DNA of 5,916 nt from Gemmatimonadota bacterium (GCA_003220955.1 QHTW01000227.1:1-5916), one strand, 5' to 3'; positions 1-5,916 are shown, counted from the first letter of the stretch. Notes: generated by a model from the letters alone, not told the origin. Numbers and translations: made by a program.

Positions 1-1
1 G

Positions 2-1675
2 GGGTTCCTGACACAGCCGACGAGCCCGCGCCGCCTCCTTGTCGCGATTCGCGCCGGATTCCGCGAGGCTGCGGCGCGCGCCGAGACGGCGCGCGCCCGC
101 GGGGAGGCCGCGCAGCGCTCGCGCGAGATCGGTGAGCTGACGCGCATCGGGGTCGCGCTCGGCACCGAGCGCGACATCAAGACGCTGCTCGATTTGATCC
201 TCACCCAGGCGCGTCGCATCACGCAGTCGGACGCGGGCAGCCTGTACCTCGTCGAGATCAATGAGCACGGCGACAAGCGGCTGCGATTTCGTCTGGCCCA
301 GACCTTCTCCAAGCCCGAAGCGCCGTTCGTCGAGCACACGATTCCCGTCGATCGCGGCAGCCTCGCCGGCTACTGCGCCGTGACGGGCGATCCGCTCGTG
401 ATCGACGACGCGTATTTCCTCCCGCCCGACGTCGAGTACACCATCAATCGCTCGTTCGACGAACGCTACGGGTATCGCTCGAAGTCGATGCTCGTGATTC
501 CGATGAAGGATCACAAAGACGAGATCATCGGCGTGCTGCAGCTCATCAACCGCAAGCGCAACCTCGACGCCATTCTCGCGACGCCGGTCGACGTGGAAAA
601 GCAGGTCGTGCCCTACTCCAAACGGACGGTCGAAATGGTGACCGCGCTGGCCGGCCAGGCGGCGGTGGCCATCGAAAACGGCCGGCTGTACGAAGACATC
701 GAACGGCTGTTCGAGGGGTTCGTCCTCGCCGCGGTGCATGCGATCGAGCAGCGCGATCCGACGACCTACGGCCACAGCGGCCGCGTCGCCGGCATGACCG
801 TCGGGCTGGCGGAGGTGGTCGACCGCGCCGGCGACGGTCCCTATCGCGGCCTGAAATTCTCGCGCGAGCAGCTCAAGGAGATTCGTTACGCCGCGCTGCT
901 GCACGACTTCGGCAAGGTCGGCGTGCGCGAGCAGGTCCTCATCAAGGCGAAGAAGCTCTACCCGTCGGACCTGAGTCTGGTGCGGCATCGCCACGCGTTC
1001 ATCCGCCGCACCGCCGAGCGCGAATTCTGGAGGAAGCGGGCTGAGTTCCTCGAGCAGAACGGGAAGAACGGCTACGACAGCTTCAGCAGGGAGCTCGAGG
1101 CCGCGCACCAGCAGGAGCTCACGGAGCTCGATCGCTTCCTCGAGATCGTCCTGCAGGCGAATGAGCCGACGATCCTGCCCGACGGCAGCTTCGAAGAGCT
1201 GAAAGCGTGGGCGCAACGGAACTATCTGGGTCTTGACGGCGGGGCCGAGGCGTTCCTGTCACCCGACGAGATGCGTTTTCTCACGATCCGCAAAGGCAGC
1301 CTGGACGACGCGGAGCGGCACGAGATCGAGAGCCACGTGACCCACACGTATCAGTTCCTGCAGCGGATCCCGTGGACGCGCGAGCTGCAGCAGATCCCGC
1401 TGATCGCGTACGGCCATCACGAGAAGATGGATGGCCGCGGCTACCCGCGGCGGGTGACGGCGGACGCGATTCCCATTCAGACGCGCATGATGACGATCAG
1501 CGACATCTACGATGCGCTCACGGCGCAGGACCGGCCCTACAAGCGGGCGGTGTCTATCGACCGCGCGATCGACATTCTCACCACGGAAGTGAAAGAGGGA
1601 CAGCTGGACGCCGATCTCTTCAAGCTGTTCATCGACAGCAAGGTCTTCCAGCGGCAACAGGTCGCAGAGGACTAG
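2..1675 (+). CDS. GAF and HD-GYP domain protein, predicted cyclic-di-GMP phosphodiesterase (5' end outside window)
   Basis: Predicted cytoplasmic signalling enzyme that hydrolyses cyclic-di-GMP under control of a GAF sensor domain. The frame is open from base 2 with no stop, so the true start lies to the left; 557 residues are visible. A TTG at 194 is a possible start but would cut off the first GAF helix (E-L-T-R-I-G...L-L-D-L-I-L, about 134-200), so I reject it. Counting from 194, GAF spans roughly residues 1-160 (S-L-A-G-Y, then G-V-L-Q-L-I-N-R). The HD-GYP domain follows: H-S-G-R at 194, HD at 237-238 in L-L-H-D-F-G-K, His381, H-H-E at 408-410, G-Y-P at 416-418 and Asp437. All expected metal ligands appear present. 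About 110 extra, charged, mostly helical residues (about 256-368) separate the HD pair from His381. The first visible residues (F-L-T-Q-P...L-L-V-A-I-R) resemble the end of a receiver domain. It converges on the minus-strand cluster. Family assignment is firm; nucleotide specificity is inferred. Confidence 0.93.
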   Translation, partial: GFLTQPTSPRRLLVAIRAGFREAAARAETARARGEAAQRSREIGELTRIGVALGTERDIKTLLDLILTQARRITQSDAGSLYLVEINEHGDKRLRFRLAQTFSKPEAPFVEHTIPVDRGSLAGYCAVTGDPLVIDDAYFLPPDVEYTINRSFDERYGYRSKSMLVIPMKDHKDEIIGVLQLINRKRNLDAILATPVDVEKQVVPYSKRTVEMVTALAGQAAVAIENGRLYEDIERLFEGFVLAAVHAIEQRDPTTYGHSGRVAGMTVGLAEVVDRAGDGPYRGLKFSREQLKEIRYAALLHDFGKVGVREQVLIKAKKLYPSDLSLVRHRHAFIRRTAEREFWRKRAEFLEQNGKNGYDSFSRELEAAHQQELTELDRFLEIVLQANEPTILPDGSFEELKAWAQRNYLGLDGGAEAFLSPDEMRFLTIRKGSLDDAERHEIESHVTHTYQFLQRIPWTRELQQIPLIAYGHHEKMDGRGYPRRVTADAIPIQTRMMTISDIYDALTAQDRPYKRAVSIDRAIDILTTEVKEGQLDADLFKLFIDSKVFQRQQVAED

Positions 1676-1678
1676 CCG

Positions 1679-2035
1679 CTACGACAGCAGCAGCTTCACA
1701 GAGACGAGCAGAAGAAAGCCGCCAAACATCTTCCGGAGCGTCGCATCGGGAATCGATCCCGCTAACCGCGCGCCGAAGTACGCGCCGATCAGCAACCCGA
1801 CGGCAACGACTCCGGCATAGGCCCAGTTCACCTGCTGCCGTTTGGAGTACTCGAGCACGCCGAGCAATCCGACCGGCAGGAGCAGCGCGGTGAGTGATGT
1901 GCCATGTGCCGTGTGTTGCGGCATCTTCGTGATCAAGACGAGTCCCGGAATGATCACGACCGCGCCGCCAATGCCGAACAGCCCCGAGACCACGCCTGCA
2001 AACAGTCCGAGCAGCGAAACCAGGAACCACGTCAT
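1679..2035 (-). CDS. Half-size TauE/SafE-family (TSUP) membrane protein
   Basis: Small integral inner-membrane protein of the TauE/SafE family, whose members are linked to export or uptake of sulfite, sulfonates and other organic anions. The 118 residues carry the N-terminal family signature: L-L-G-L-F-A-G-V-V-S-G followed by G-I-G-G-A-V-V-I-I-P at 21-30, then A-H-G-T-S-L at 43-48. Likely membrane segments are about 3-36 (perhaps a re-entrant pair), 46-62, 71-92 and 103-118. Usual family members are about 250 residues with two such halves; this one has a single half and probably works as a dimer. I chose the ATG at 2035-2033 because it overlaps the hyuB stop as ATGA and lies 9 bases after GGAGG; the ATG two codons upstream (2041) is only 3 bases from that site. 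It is last in the lnt-hyuA-hyuB cluster, so a role in moving the hydantoinase substrate or product is possible, but that is inference from position. The transported molecule is unknown. Confidence 0.85.
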   Translation of the reverse strand: MTWFLVSLLGLFAGVVSGLFGIGGAVVIIPGLVLITKMPQHTAHGTSLTALLLPVGLLGVLEYSKRQQVNWAYAGVVAVGLLIGAYFGARLAGSIPDATLRKMFGGFLLLVSVKLLLS

Positions 2036-2520
2036 ACCCATTCCCCTCCCCCTTTGCCCCAGCCGCCACCGCCCGGGGTTTCGATGCGGAGGATGTCCCC
2101 CGCAGCCAGTTGCAGCGTCGTCTTCGACGCCAATCCCACACCGTTGCGCTGATTCGCGCCGGGCTGACCGTCCGCCCCCCCCGCGCCGCCCGCGGGCCCG
2201 TGTCGCCGCCGCTCGGTCAGCAATGTCGCCTCCATGGGCGCGAGGGCCTCGAATTCGCGGATCACGCCGTCACCACCGGTCCACTGCCCCTTCCCACCGC
2301 TGCCGCGCCGCAGCGCGTAGGTTCGCACGCGCAGCGGATGCTCCATTTCCAGAACCTCGATCGGCGTGTTGAGCGTGTTGGACATCCCCACGTGCACGCC
2401 CGACGGGCCATTGGCACCGCGACTCGCACCCTGCCCGCCGCCAATTGTCTCGTAGTAGGTCCAGCTGCCCGCTCCCCGCTCCCCCTCCCCCCCCCTCCCA
2501 CCGAACGTCACATTGTTCAT
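2032..2520 (-). CDS. hyuB: HyuB C-terminal fragment (hydantoinase B/oxoprolinase)
   Basis: The second frame of the broken hyuB. Homology begins at 2577, but the first ATG within the homologous part is at 2520-2518, the Met of the conserved Q-G-T-M-N-N, giving 162 residues. That ATG overlaps the TGA of the first fragment as ATGA, with a G-run just upstream, so re-initiation is feasible. Family sequence visible includes M-N-N-V-T-F-G-G, Y-Y-E-T-I-G-G-G, S-G-V-H, N-T-L-N-T-P-I-E-V-L-E, L-R-R-G-S-G-G-K-G and the glycine-rich end T-P-G-G-G-G-W-G. A low-complexity Gly/Glu/Arg segment just after F-G-G, encoded by long G runs, stands where relatives usually carry a short linker. An in-frame ATG at 2754 also exists, but everything between it and 2577 is out-of-frame relative to the family, so I do not use it. 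Confidence 0.6.
   Translation of the reverse strand: MNNVTFGGRGGEGERGAGSWTYYETIGGGQGASRGANGPSGVHVGMSNTLNTPIEVLEMEHPLRVRTYALRRGSGGKGQWTGGDGVIREFEALAPMEATLLTERRRHGPAGGAGGADGQPGANQRNGVGLASKTTLQLAAGDILRIETPGGGGWGKGGGEWV
2045..2049 (-). promoter_or_regulatory. Ribosome binding site for the TauE/SafE-type gene
   Basis: The minus strand reads GGAGG here, inside a purine-rich stretch that also encodes the last glycines of HyuB. It is 9 bases from the ATG at 2035 and 3 bases from the ATG at 2041, which favours the downstream start. Confidence 0.6.
2468..2499 (-). repeat. G-rich low-complexity tract, possible G-quadruplex
   Basis: On the minus (coding) strand this tract has G runs of 3, 9, 5, 4 and 3, separated by A, A, AGC and AGC. 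That satisfies the usual pattern for an intramolecular G-quadruplex with very short loops. It encodes the Gly/Glu/Arg-rich linker after the F-G-G motif of HyuB. The nine-G run (2487-2495) is also a likely site of polymerase slippage. Confidence 0.7.
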
Positions 2521-3566
2521 CGTCCCCTGCCCCTGGGCGGGTACGACACAGCCGCCGGCCGCGAGCGCGCGAAACACTGCGATGTCTCGACGTTGCCCGC
2601 GGCAACCGCGCTCGGCGGGCGCGCATTGACCAGGCAGCCCGGCGGCGCCGTCACCGCGATGGCCCGCGAGACGCCGCCGTTCATCGGCACGTCGTCGGGC
2701 AGCAGCGTACGCACCACGAAAAGCACCGCCGAGCGTGTAACGGCGATCGGACAATTCACGTTGCCCGGCGCCGCGTCGCGCGTGCCGGTGAAGTCGGCGC
2801 GGAACATCCCATCAACGATCGTGATCTTGACTCGAATCTCCAGTTCTTCATCAACGACTCCATCACCCTCCAGGCAATCCACGGCCGTCATTGGCCCAGC
2901 CGGGAGCCTCGCGAGCAGAGCCTTCGCCCGCCGTTCGGCGTAGTCGAGCAGCTCGTGCGCCGCTTCGCGCAATACCACCCAGCCGTGGCGCCGGGCGAGC
3001 GCGCTCAGCCCTTGTGCTCCTCGCTCGACTGCCGCGCGCTGCGCCGCGAGATCGCCGCGACGCGTCGCGGGCGTTCGCACGTTGGCGAGGAGCAGCCGCT
3101 CGACGTCTGAGGTCAGGCGGGTCGGCGGAATGATGAAGCCTTCCTGATACAGTTCCCGCGCGCCCGCGGGCATGCTCCCCGGCGTCATTCCGCCGACATC
3201 GGAGTGGTGCGCGCGAACCACGCTGTAGCCACCGAGCTGGCCATCGATCTCGATCGCGCCGATGAGCGTGAGATCGGGGAGGTGACTGCCACCGGCGTAG
3301 GGATCGTTGAGGATGAAGAATTCGCCGGGCTGTGGGTCGAGCGTTCTCACCGCCGCCACGGCATCGGCAAGGGCGCCGAGATGCACGGGAATGTGCGCCG
3401 CCTGGGCGATCATTTCACCATCCGCGCCGAACAGCGCCGCCGACGCGTCGCGTCGTTCGCGGATGTTGGGTGAAAGCGCGCTGTGCACCAGCACCAGGCC
3501 CATCTCTTCGGCGACGGACGCGAAGGCATGAGCCATCACCTCGAGGCCAACGGCGTCGAGTCTCAC
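2517..3566 (-). CDS. hyuB: HyuB N-terminal fragment (hydantoinase B/oxoprolinase)
   Basis: The first of two open frames of the broken hyuB, 349 codons. Residues 1-330 are typical family sequence: S-P-N-I-R-E-R-R-D at 32-40, A-Q-A-A-H-I-P-V-H-L-G at 54-64, L-N-D-P-Y-A-G-G-S-H at 86-95, R-A-H-H-S-D-V-G-G at 118-126, E-G-F-I-I-P-P at 142-148 and N-V-E-T-S-Q at 325-330. These His- and Asp-rich motifs form much of the presumed active region of the family. The last 19 residues (C-F-A-R-S-R...G-R-G-R) are out-of-frame reading and match nothing in the family. Translation begins at GTG, coupled to the end of hyuA through a four-base overlap. Alone it lacks the C-terminal third, so it would be active only if the second fragment is also made and associates with it. 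Confidence 0.7.
   Translation of the reverse strand: MRLDAVGLEVMAHAFASVAEEMGLVLVHSALSPNIRERRDASAALFGADGEMIAQAAHIPVHLGALADAVAAVRTLDPQPGEFFILNDPYAGGSHLPDLTLIGAIEIDGQLGGYSVVRAHHSDVGGMTPGSMPAGARELYQEGFIIPPTRLTSDVERLLLANVRTPATRRGDLAAQRAAVERGAQGLSALARRHGWVVLREAAHELLDYAERRAKALLARLPAGPMTAVDCLEGDGVVDEELEIRVKITIVDGMFRADFTGTRDAAPGNVNCPIAVTRSAVLFVVRTLLPDDVPMNGGVSRAIAVTAPPGCLVNARPPSAVAAGNVETSQCFARSRPAAVSYPPRGRGR
2577..2579 (-). other. Frame change inside hyuB
   Basis: The codon CAG (2579-2577) ends the family match in the first frame (N-V-E-T-S-Q). The GTG that shares its last G (2577-2575) opens the match in the second frame (V-F-R-A-L-A). Relatives normally have about five residues here, of the kind R-I-x-D-x. 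Losing five codons plus one base means a net deletion of about 16 bases (3n+1). Just at this point the sequence GACATCGCAG reads E/T-S-Q in one frame and D-I-A in the other, both acceptable for the family. A deletion between two copies of such a short repeat would explain it; that mechanism is inference. Confidence 0.7.
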
Positions 3567-5548
3567 GCCCCCCCCCCGCTCCGCTCGAGAATCACGGCGC
3601 CCGAGTCATGCACGACACCACGCCATCCCGGCTCGATGAGCCCTGTTGCGTCCGGACCTGCCAGAATCGCCGGCCCGTTGAGCTGCTTGCCCGCCGGCAG
3701 CTCGCCCAGCGGCCAGACATCAGCGCGCACCCGCTTGCCGTCGCGGGTCACGATCATGCGGCGTCCCGCGCTGGGGATTCCGAGTCCTCTGCGCCCGCCG
3801 AGCGGCGCAGCCGCTACCCCACGCTCGGCCACCACGCGCAGGTTCACGAGCTCGATCGCAGGGACATCGTCGGCATCACCGTACCCGTGACGCGCGCGAT
3901 GGGCTATGCGGAAGGCGGTCGCCAGCGCCGGCGGATCATCCCGCGCGGGGACAGTGACTTCGTAGCCCTGCCCCGCGAACCGGCAGTCTGCAAAACGCGT
4001 CAGCGTCGCATCAGGCAGCGCGCTCGCGGCAGCGGCGAGGAGCGGTGCGAATGCGGCCGCAAGCTCGGTGGCCGACAGGCCGGTGAGCGAACGGTGCAAC
4101 GACGCCAGCACGTCGATGCGCTCGGGCGCGACTGCGAGTCCCAGCGCGCTCAACACGCCCGGGTGTGGCGGCACGATGACGCGCGACATCCCCAGCGCAT
4201 CCGCAAGCGCGCACCCGAACAACGGCCCCGCACCGCCGAACGGGAGCAGCGCCATGCCACGAGGATCGATCCCTCGGGCCACACTCACGCGCTTCAGCGC
4301 ACGCGCCATCACCGCCGTCGCCACCTGTACGATGCCCGCCGAGAGTTCGCACACCTCGCGCGGCAGTTTGAGCCCTGCGACTGCTCGCTCGGCGGCAGCC
4401 CGATCGAGCTGCACGGAATCGGCAAGCGGGTAGGCTGGATCGAGCCAGCCAAGTACAAGGCAGGCGTCGGTGACCGTCGGCTCGGTGCCACCGCGGCCGT
4501 AGCACGCCGGTCCCGGCTCGGCGCCGGCACTCCGCGGCCCTACGCGCAGTGCACCGCCCTCATCCACGGACGCGATGCTCCCGCCGCCTGCGCTCACAGT
4601 CTCAATGAGGATCGCAGGCAATGCCAGCGGGACACCCGCGACTGACTCGGCGCCTTCGGTGAGCGCGACGCCACGGCTTACCAGACTGGCGTCCGCACTC
4701 GTGCCACCCATGTCGAGCGTGAGCAGCTCGCGGGCATCAACCGCCGCCCCGATCACCCGTGCGCCGACCACACCGCCGGCAGGCCCCGAGAGCGCCAGGC
4801 TCGCGGCCCGTTTCGCCGCCTGCTCCGCCCCCAGCGAGCCGCCGCTCGAGGTCATGATTCGGAGTGACCGCACACCTCGCGCCTTGATGGCGAGCGCCGT
4901 CCGTTCGACGTAGGACGCGACTCTGGGGCGCAGGTACGCTTCAGCCGTCGTCGTGCTCGTGCGCTCGTACTCGCGGAACACCGGCAGGATCTCGTGACTC
5001 GCCACGACCGGAACAGCGGGCAACGCCGTGCGGAGCGCGTCAGCCAGACGGCGCTCATGCGCGGGATGCCGGAAAGAAAAGAGCAGCGCGATAGCGATCG
5101 ACTCCGGGGGAGGCGCGAGCGCCCGGACTGCCTCCGTCACGCGCGTCACTTCGCTCTCCGAGAGCGCGACAATGACCCCGTCCGGTCCCATCCGTTCTCG
5201 CGCGCCGATGACGTCGTGACGCACGACGAGGGGCGGCGGGTGATCGCGCGCCAGATCGTAGAGTGCGGGGCGGTCCTGCCGCCGGAGCCAGAGCAAGTCT
5301 TCGAAACCTGCCGTCGTCACCAGTACCACACGGGCGCCGCGGCGCTCGAGCAGCGCGTTGGTGGCCACGGTCGTGCCATGCACCAGGACATCGATGCCGT
5401 CGGCACCGAGTGCGTCCAACGCTCGGAACAATCCGACGGAGGGATCCTGCGGCGTGCTGGCGACCTTGCGGATTTCGAGCGTACCGTCGGGTCTGACTGC
5501 GACGAGATCGGTGAACGTCCCGCCGACGTCAACACCGACGCGGGTCAT
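3563..5548 (-). CDS. hyuA: Hydantoinase A / 5-oxoprolinase N-terminal-type subunit
   Basis: ATP-binding subunit of the HyuA/HyuB amidohydrolases (N-methylhydantoinase and 5-oxoprolinase family), thought to activate the cyclic amide with ATP before ring opening with HyuB. It is cytoplasmic, with no signal peptide or membrane segment. The 661 residues match the family length. An N-terminal actin-like domain begins with G-V-D-V-G-G-T-F-T-D at 5-14 and H-G-T-T-V-A-T-N at 57-64. The core domain has S-G-P-A-G-G at 254-259, D-M-G-G-T-S-A-D at 279-286, A-G-A-E-P-G-P-A-C-Y-G at 342-352, F-G-G-A-G-P at 437-442 and P-H-P-G-V-L-S-A-L-G at 462-471. A C-terminal domain runs from about 500. No key motif is missing. 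The ATG start overlaps the lnt stop (ATGA) with no clear Shine-Dalgarno before it, which suggests translation by re-initiation after lnt. Its stop overlaps the hyuB GTG. The real substrate (5-oxoproline, hydantoin or another cyclic amide) cannot be settled from sequence, particularly with the partner gene broken. Confidence 0.94.
   Translation of the reverse strand: MTRVGVDVGGTFTDLVAVRPDGTLEIRKVASTPQDPSVGLFRALDALGADGIDVLVHGTTVATNALLERRGARVVLVTTAGFEDLLWLRRQDRPALYDLARDHPPPLVVRHDVIGARERMGPDGVIVALSESEVTRVTEAVRALAPPPESIAIALLFSFRHPAHERRLADALRTALPAVPVVASHEILPVFREYERTSTTTAEAYLRPRVASYVERTALAIKARGVRSLRIMTSSGGSLGAEQAAKRAASLALSGPAGGVVGARVIGAAVDARELLTLDMGGTSADASLVSRGVALTEGAESVAGVPLALPAILIETVSAGGGSIASVDEGGALRVGPRSAGAEPGPACYGRGGTEPTVTDACLVLGWLDPAYPLADSVQLDRAAAERAVAGLKLPREVCELSAGIVQVATAVMARALKRVSVARGIDPRGMALLPFGGAGPLFGCALADALGMSRVIVPPHPGVLSALGLAVAPERIDVLASLHRSLTGLSATELAAAFAPLLAAAASALPDATLTRFADCRFAGQGYEVTVPARDDPPALATAFRIAHRARHGYGDADDVPAIELVNLRVVAERGVAAAPLGGRRGLGIPSAGRRMIVTRDGKRVRADVWPLGELPAGKQLNGPAILAGPDATGLIEPGWRGVVHDSGAVILERSGGGA
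3568..3577 (-). repeat. Ten-G homopolymer at the hyuA/hyuB junction
   Basis: Ten consecutive G on the minus strand encode the last glycines of HyuA and lie one base before the GTG start of hyuB. The present length places the hyuA stop so that it overlaps that GTG. One more G would move hyuA into the hyuB frame and remove the stop. The run also supplies the only purine-rich sequence near the hyuB start, so it may serve as a crude ribosome binding site. Confidence 0.75.
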
Positions 5549-5916
5549 GGACGGAAGCGACGCTTGAGGAGAAACCCAGCGCCGGCGAGCGTGAGCACGA
5601 CGACGAGTGTACCCACCCAGTCGCCCAGCCGCACGTACAGCGGGATCACGTCGCTGGTCCGCAGCGCGCCGACGATCGATGCCGCTTCGTTAAGCTTGGT
5701 CGCGGCGTAAGCTCGGCCCAGCGGATCCACGAACTCCGTAATGCCGGAATTCGCCGCTCGAGCGACTCCCATGCGCGTTTCGATCGTGCGCAGCACGAGA
5801 TGCGAAGCATGCTGCGCCGGAGCACTCGTGTTCCCGAACCAGGCGTCGTTCGTCACGTTGATGAAGAAATCAGCGCCACGCGCTCGATAGACGCGAGGCG
5901 CATCCTCGAACGCGGA
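5545..5916 (-). CDS. lnt: Apolipoprotein N-acyltransferase, C-terminal end (5' part outside window)
   Basis: C-terminal 123 residues of Lnt, the inner-membrane enzyme that transfers an acyl chain from phospholipid to the N-terminal cysteine of lipoproteins, the last step of their maturation in diderm bacteria. The frame stays open to the window edge, so the start lies to the right. Visible are S-A-F-E, the segment that follows the catalytic cysteine motif (C-Y-E) in relatives; G-A-D-F-F-I-N-V-T-N-D-A-W-F-G; Q-H; the R-T-I-E-T-R helix; A-A-N-S-G-I; and D-P-L-G-R. These are the late part of the nitrilase-like domain. Y-V-R-L-G-D-W then leads into a final membrane helix (about 20 hydrophobic residues) and a basic tail, K-R-R-F-R-P, as in E. 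coli Lnt. The catalytic cysteine should lie just beyond the edge. A GTG at 5856 is an internal valine, not the start. The stop overlaps the hyuA ATG, making lnt the first visible gene of the cluster. Confidence 0.92.
   Translation of the reverse strand, partial: SAFEDAPRVYRARGADFFINVTNDAWFGNTSAPAQHASHLVLRTIETRMGVARAANSGITEFVDPLGRAYAATKLNEAASIVGALRTSDVIPLYVRLGDWVGTLVVVLTLAGAGFLLKRRFRP

Larger units (their letters stand above)
2032..3566 (-). pseudogene. hyuB: hyuB, hydantoinase B/oxoprolinase subunit, interrupted by a frameshift
   Basis: Taken as one gene this is the HyuB subunit of the ATP-dependent N-methylhydantoinase/5-oxoprolinase family, which pairs with HyuA to hydrolyse a cyclic amide such as 5-oxoproline or a hydantoin. 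Homology runs across two frames. Codons from 3566 to 2577 encode residues 1-330, ending at the conserved N-V-E-T-S-Q. The family sequence resumes at 2577 in another frame as V-F-R-A-L-A...G-Q-G-T-M-N-N and continues 181 codons to the TGA at 2034-2032. The joined length (about 511, plus about five missing residues) matches the usual 510-600. The GTG start overlaps the hyuA stop (GTGA), and the stop overlaps the next gene's ATG. Both halves have kept family-like sequence, so the break is recent, a sequencing or assembly error, or tolerated as a split protein. Family identity is firm; whether the gene is really broken is not. Confidence 0.8.

Noticed and set aside
1655..1700. A shared bidirectional terminator between the convergent genes.
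   Set aside because: The two stop codons are 3 bases apart and I see no GC-rich hairpin followed by a T run on either strand nearby.
1372..1893. A plus-strand frame crossing from the HD-GYP gene into the TauE/SafE-type gene.
   Set aside because: It covers the H-H-E and G-Y-P motifs in another frame and continues antisense to a membrane-protein gene; it resembles nothing.
2560..2600. Programmed ribosomal frameshifting as the explanation for the hyuB frame change.
   Set aside because: There is no slippery heptamer at the join, and frameshifting would not account for the conserved residues missing there.
2110..2943. A 277-codon plus-strand frame opposite hyuB.
   Set aside because: It has no recognisable motif and low-complexity composition, and the opposite strand carries clear HyuB motifs over the same bases.
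3332..4645. A 437-codon open frame on the plus strand.
   Set aside because: It lies entirely opposite the well-supported hyuA and hyuB. Its product is an Arg/His/Pro-rich mix with no domain or conserved motif, as expected for an antisense frame in GC-rich DNA.
1..5916. tRNA, rRNA, CRISPR, insertion sequence or prophage signals.
   Set aside because: Reading both strands I found no regularly spaced repeats, terminal inverted repeats, transposase motifs or tRNA-like cloverleaf, and almost every base is inside a protein gene.

Overview
This is a GC-rich, densely packed chromosomal stretch from a Gram-negative (diderm) bacterium. The diderm call rests on the C-terminal end of apolipoprotein N-acyltransferase (Lnt) at the right edge. 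High GC, a GAF/HD-GYP signalling protein and a hydantoinase pair would suit Gemmatimonadota, Acidobacteriota or a soil proteobacterium, but nothing in the window fixes the phylum. There is no RNA gene, mobile element or CRISPR array, and no intergenic gap longer than 3 bases between genes.

Layout. On the plus strand, bases 2-1675 hold a GAF plus HD-GYP protein (predicted cyclic-di-GMP phosphodiesterase) whose beginning lies left of the window. It converges on a minus-strand cluster with 3 bases between the two stop codons. Read in its own direction (right to left) the cluster is lnt (3' end, 5916-5545), hyuA (5548-3563), hyuB (3566-2032, frame broken near 2577) and a half-size TauE/SafE-type membrane protein (2035-1679). 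Each junction is a four-base overlap of stop and start (ATGA, GTGA, ATGA), so the four genes look translationally coupled and probably share a promoter outside the window, upstream of or within lnt.

How the genes fit together. HyuA and HyuB are the two subunits of an ATP-dependent N-methylhydantoinase/5-oxoprolinase-type amidohydrolase that opens a cyclic amide ring; the substrate cannot be read from sequence. The TauE/SafE-type protein is a candidate anion transporter for the same cluster, by position only. Lnt acylates lipoproteins in the inner membrane and has no obvious metabolic link to the rest.

Main anomalies. hyuB changes frame immediately after its conserved NVETSQ motif, with about five family residues missing there, and the broken first half ends in an ATGA overlap with an in-frame ATG of the second half. 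A run of ten G sits at the hyuA/hyuB junction, where one extra G would fuse the two proteins. A G-rich tract in hyuB fits a G-quadruplex pattern. The HD-GYP domain carries about 110 extra residues. I see no clearly new biological system here; the hyuB break and the G tracts are the points most worth checking.
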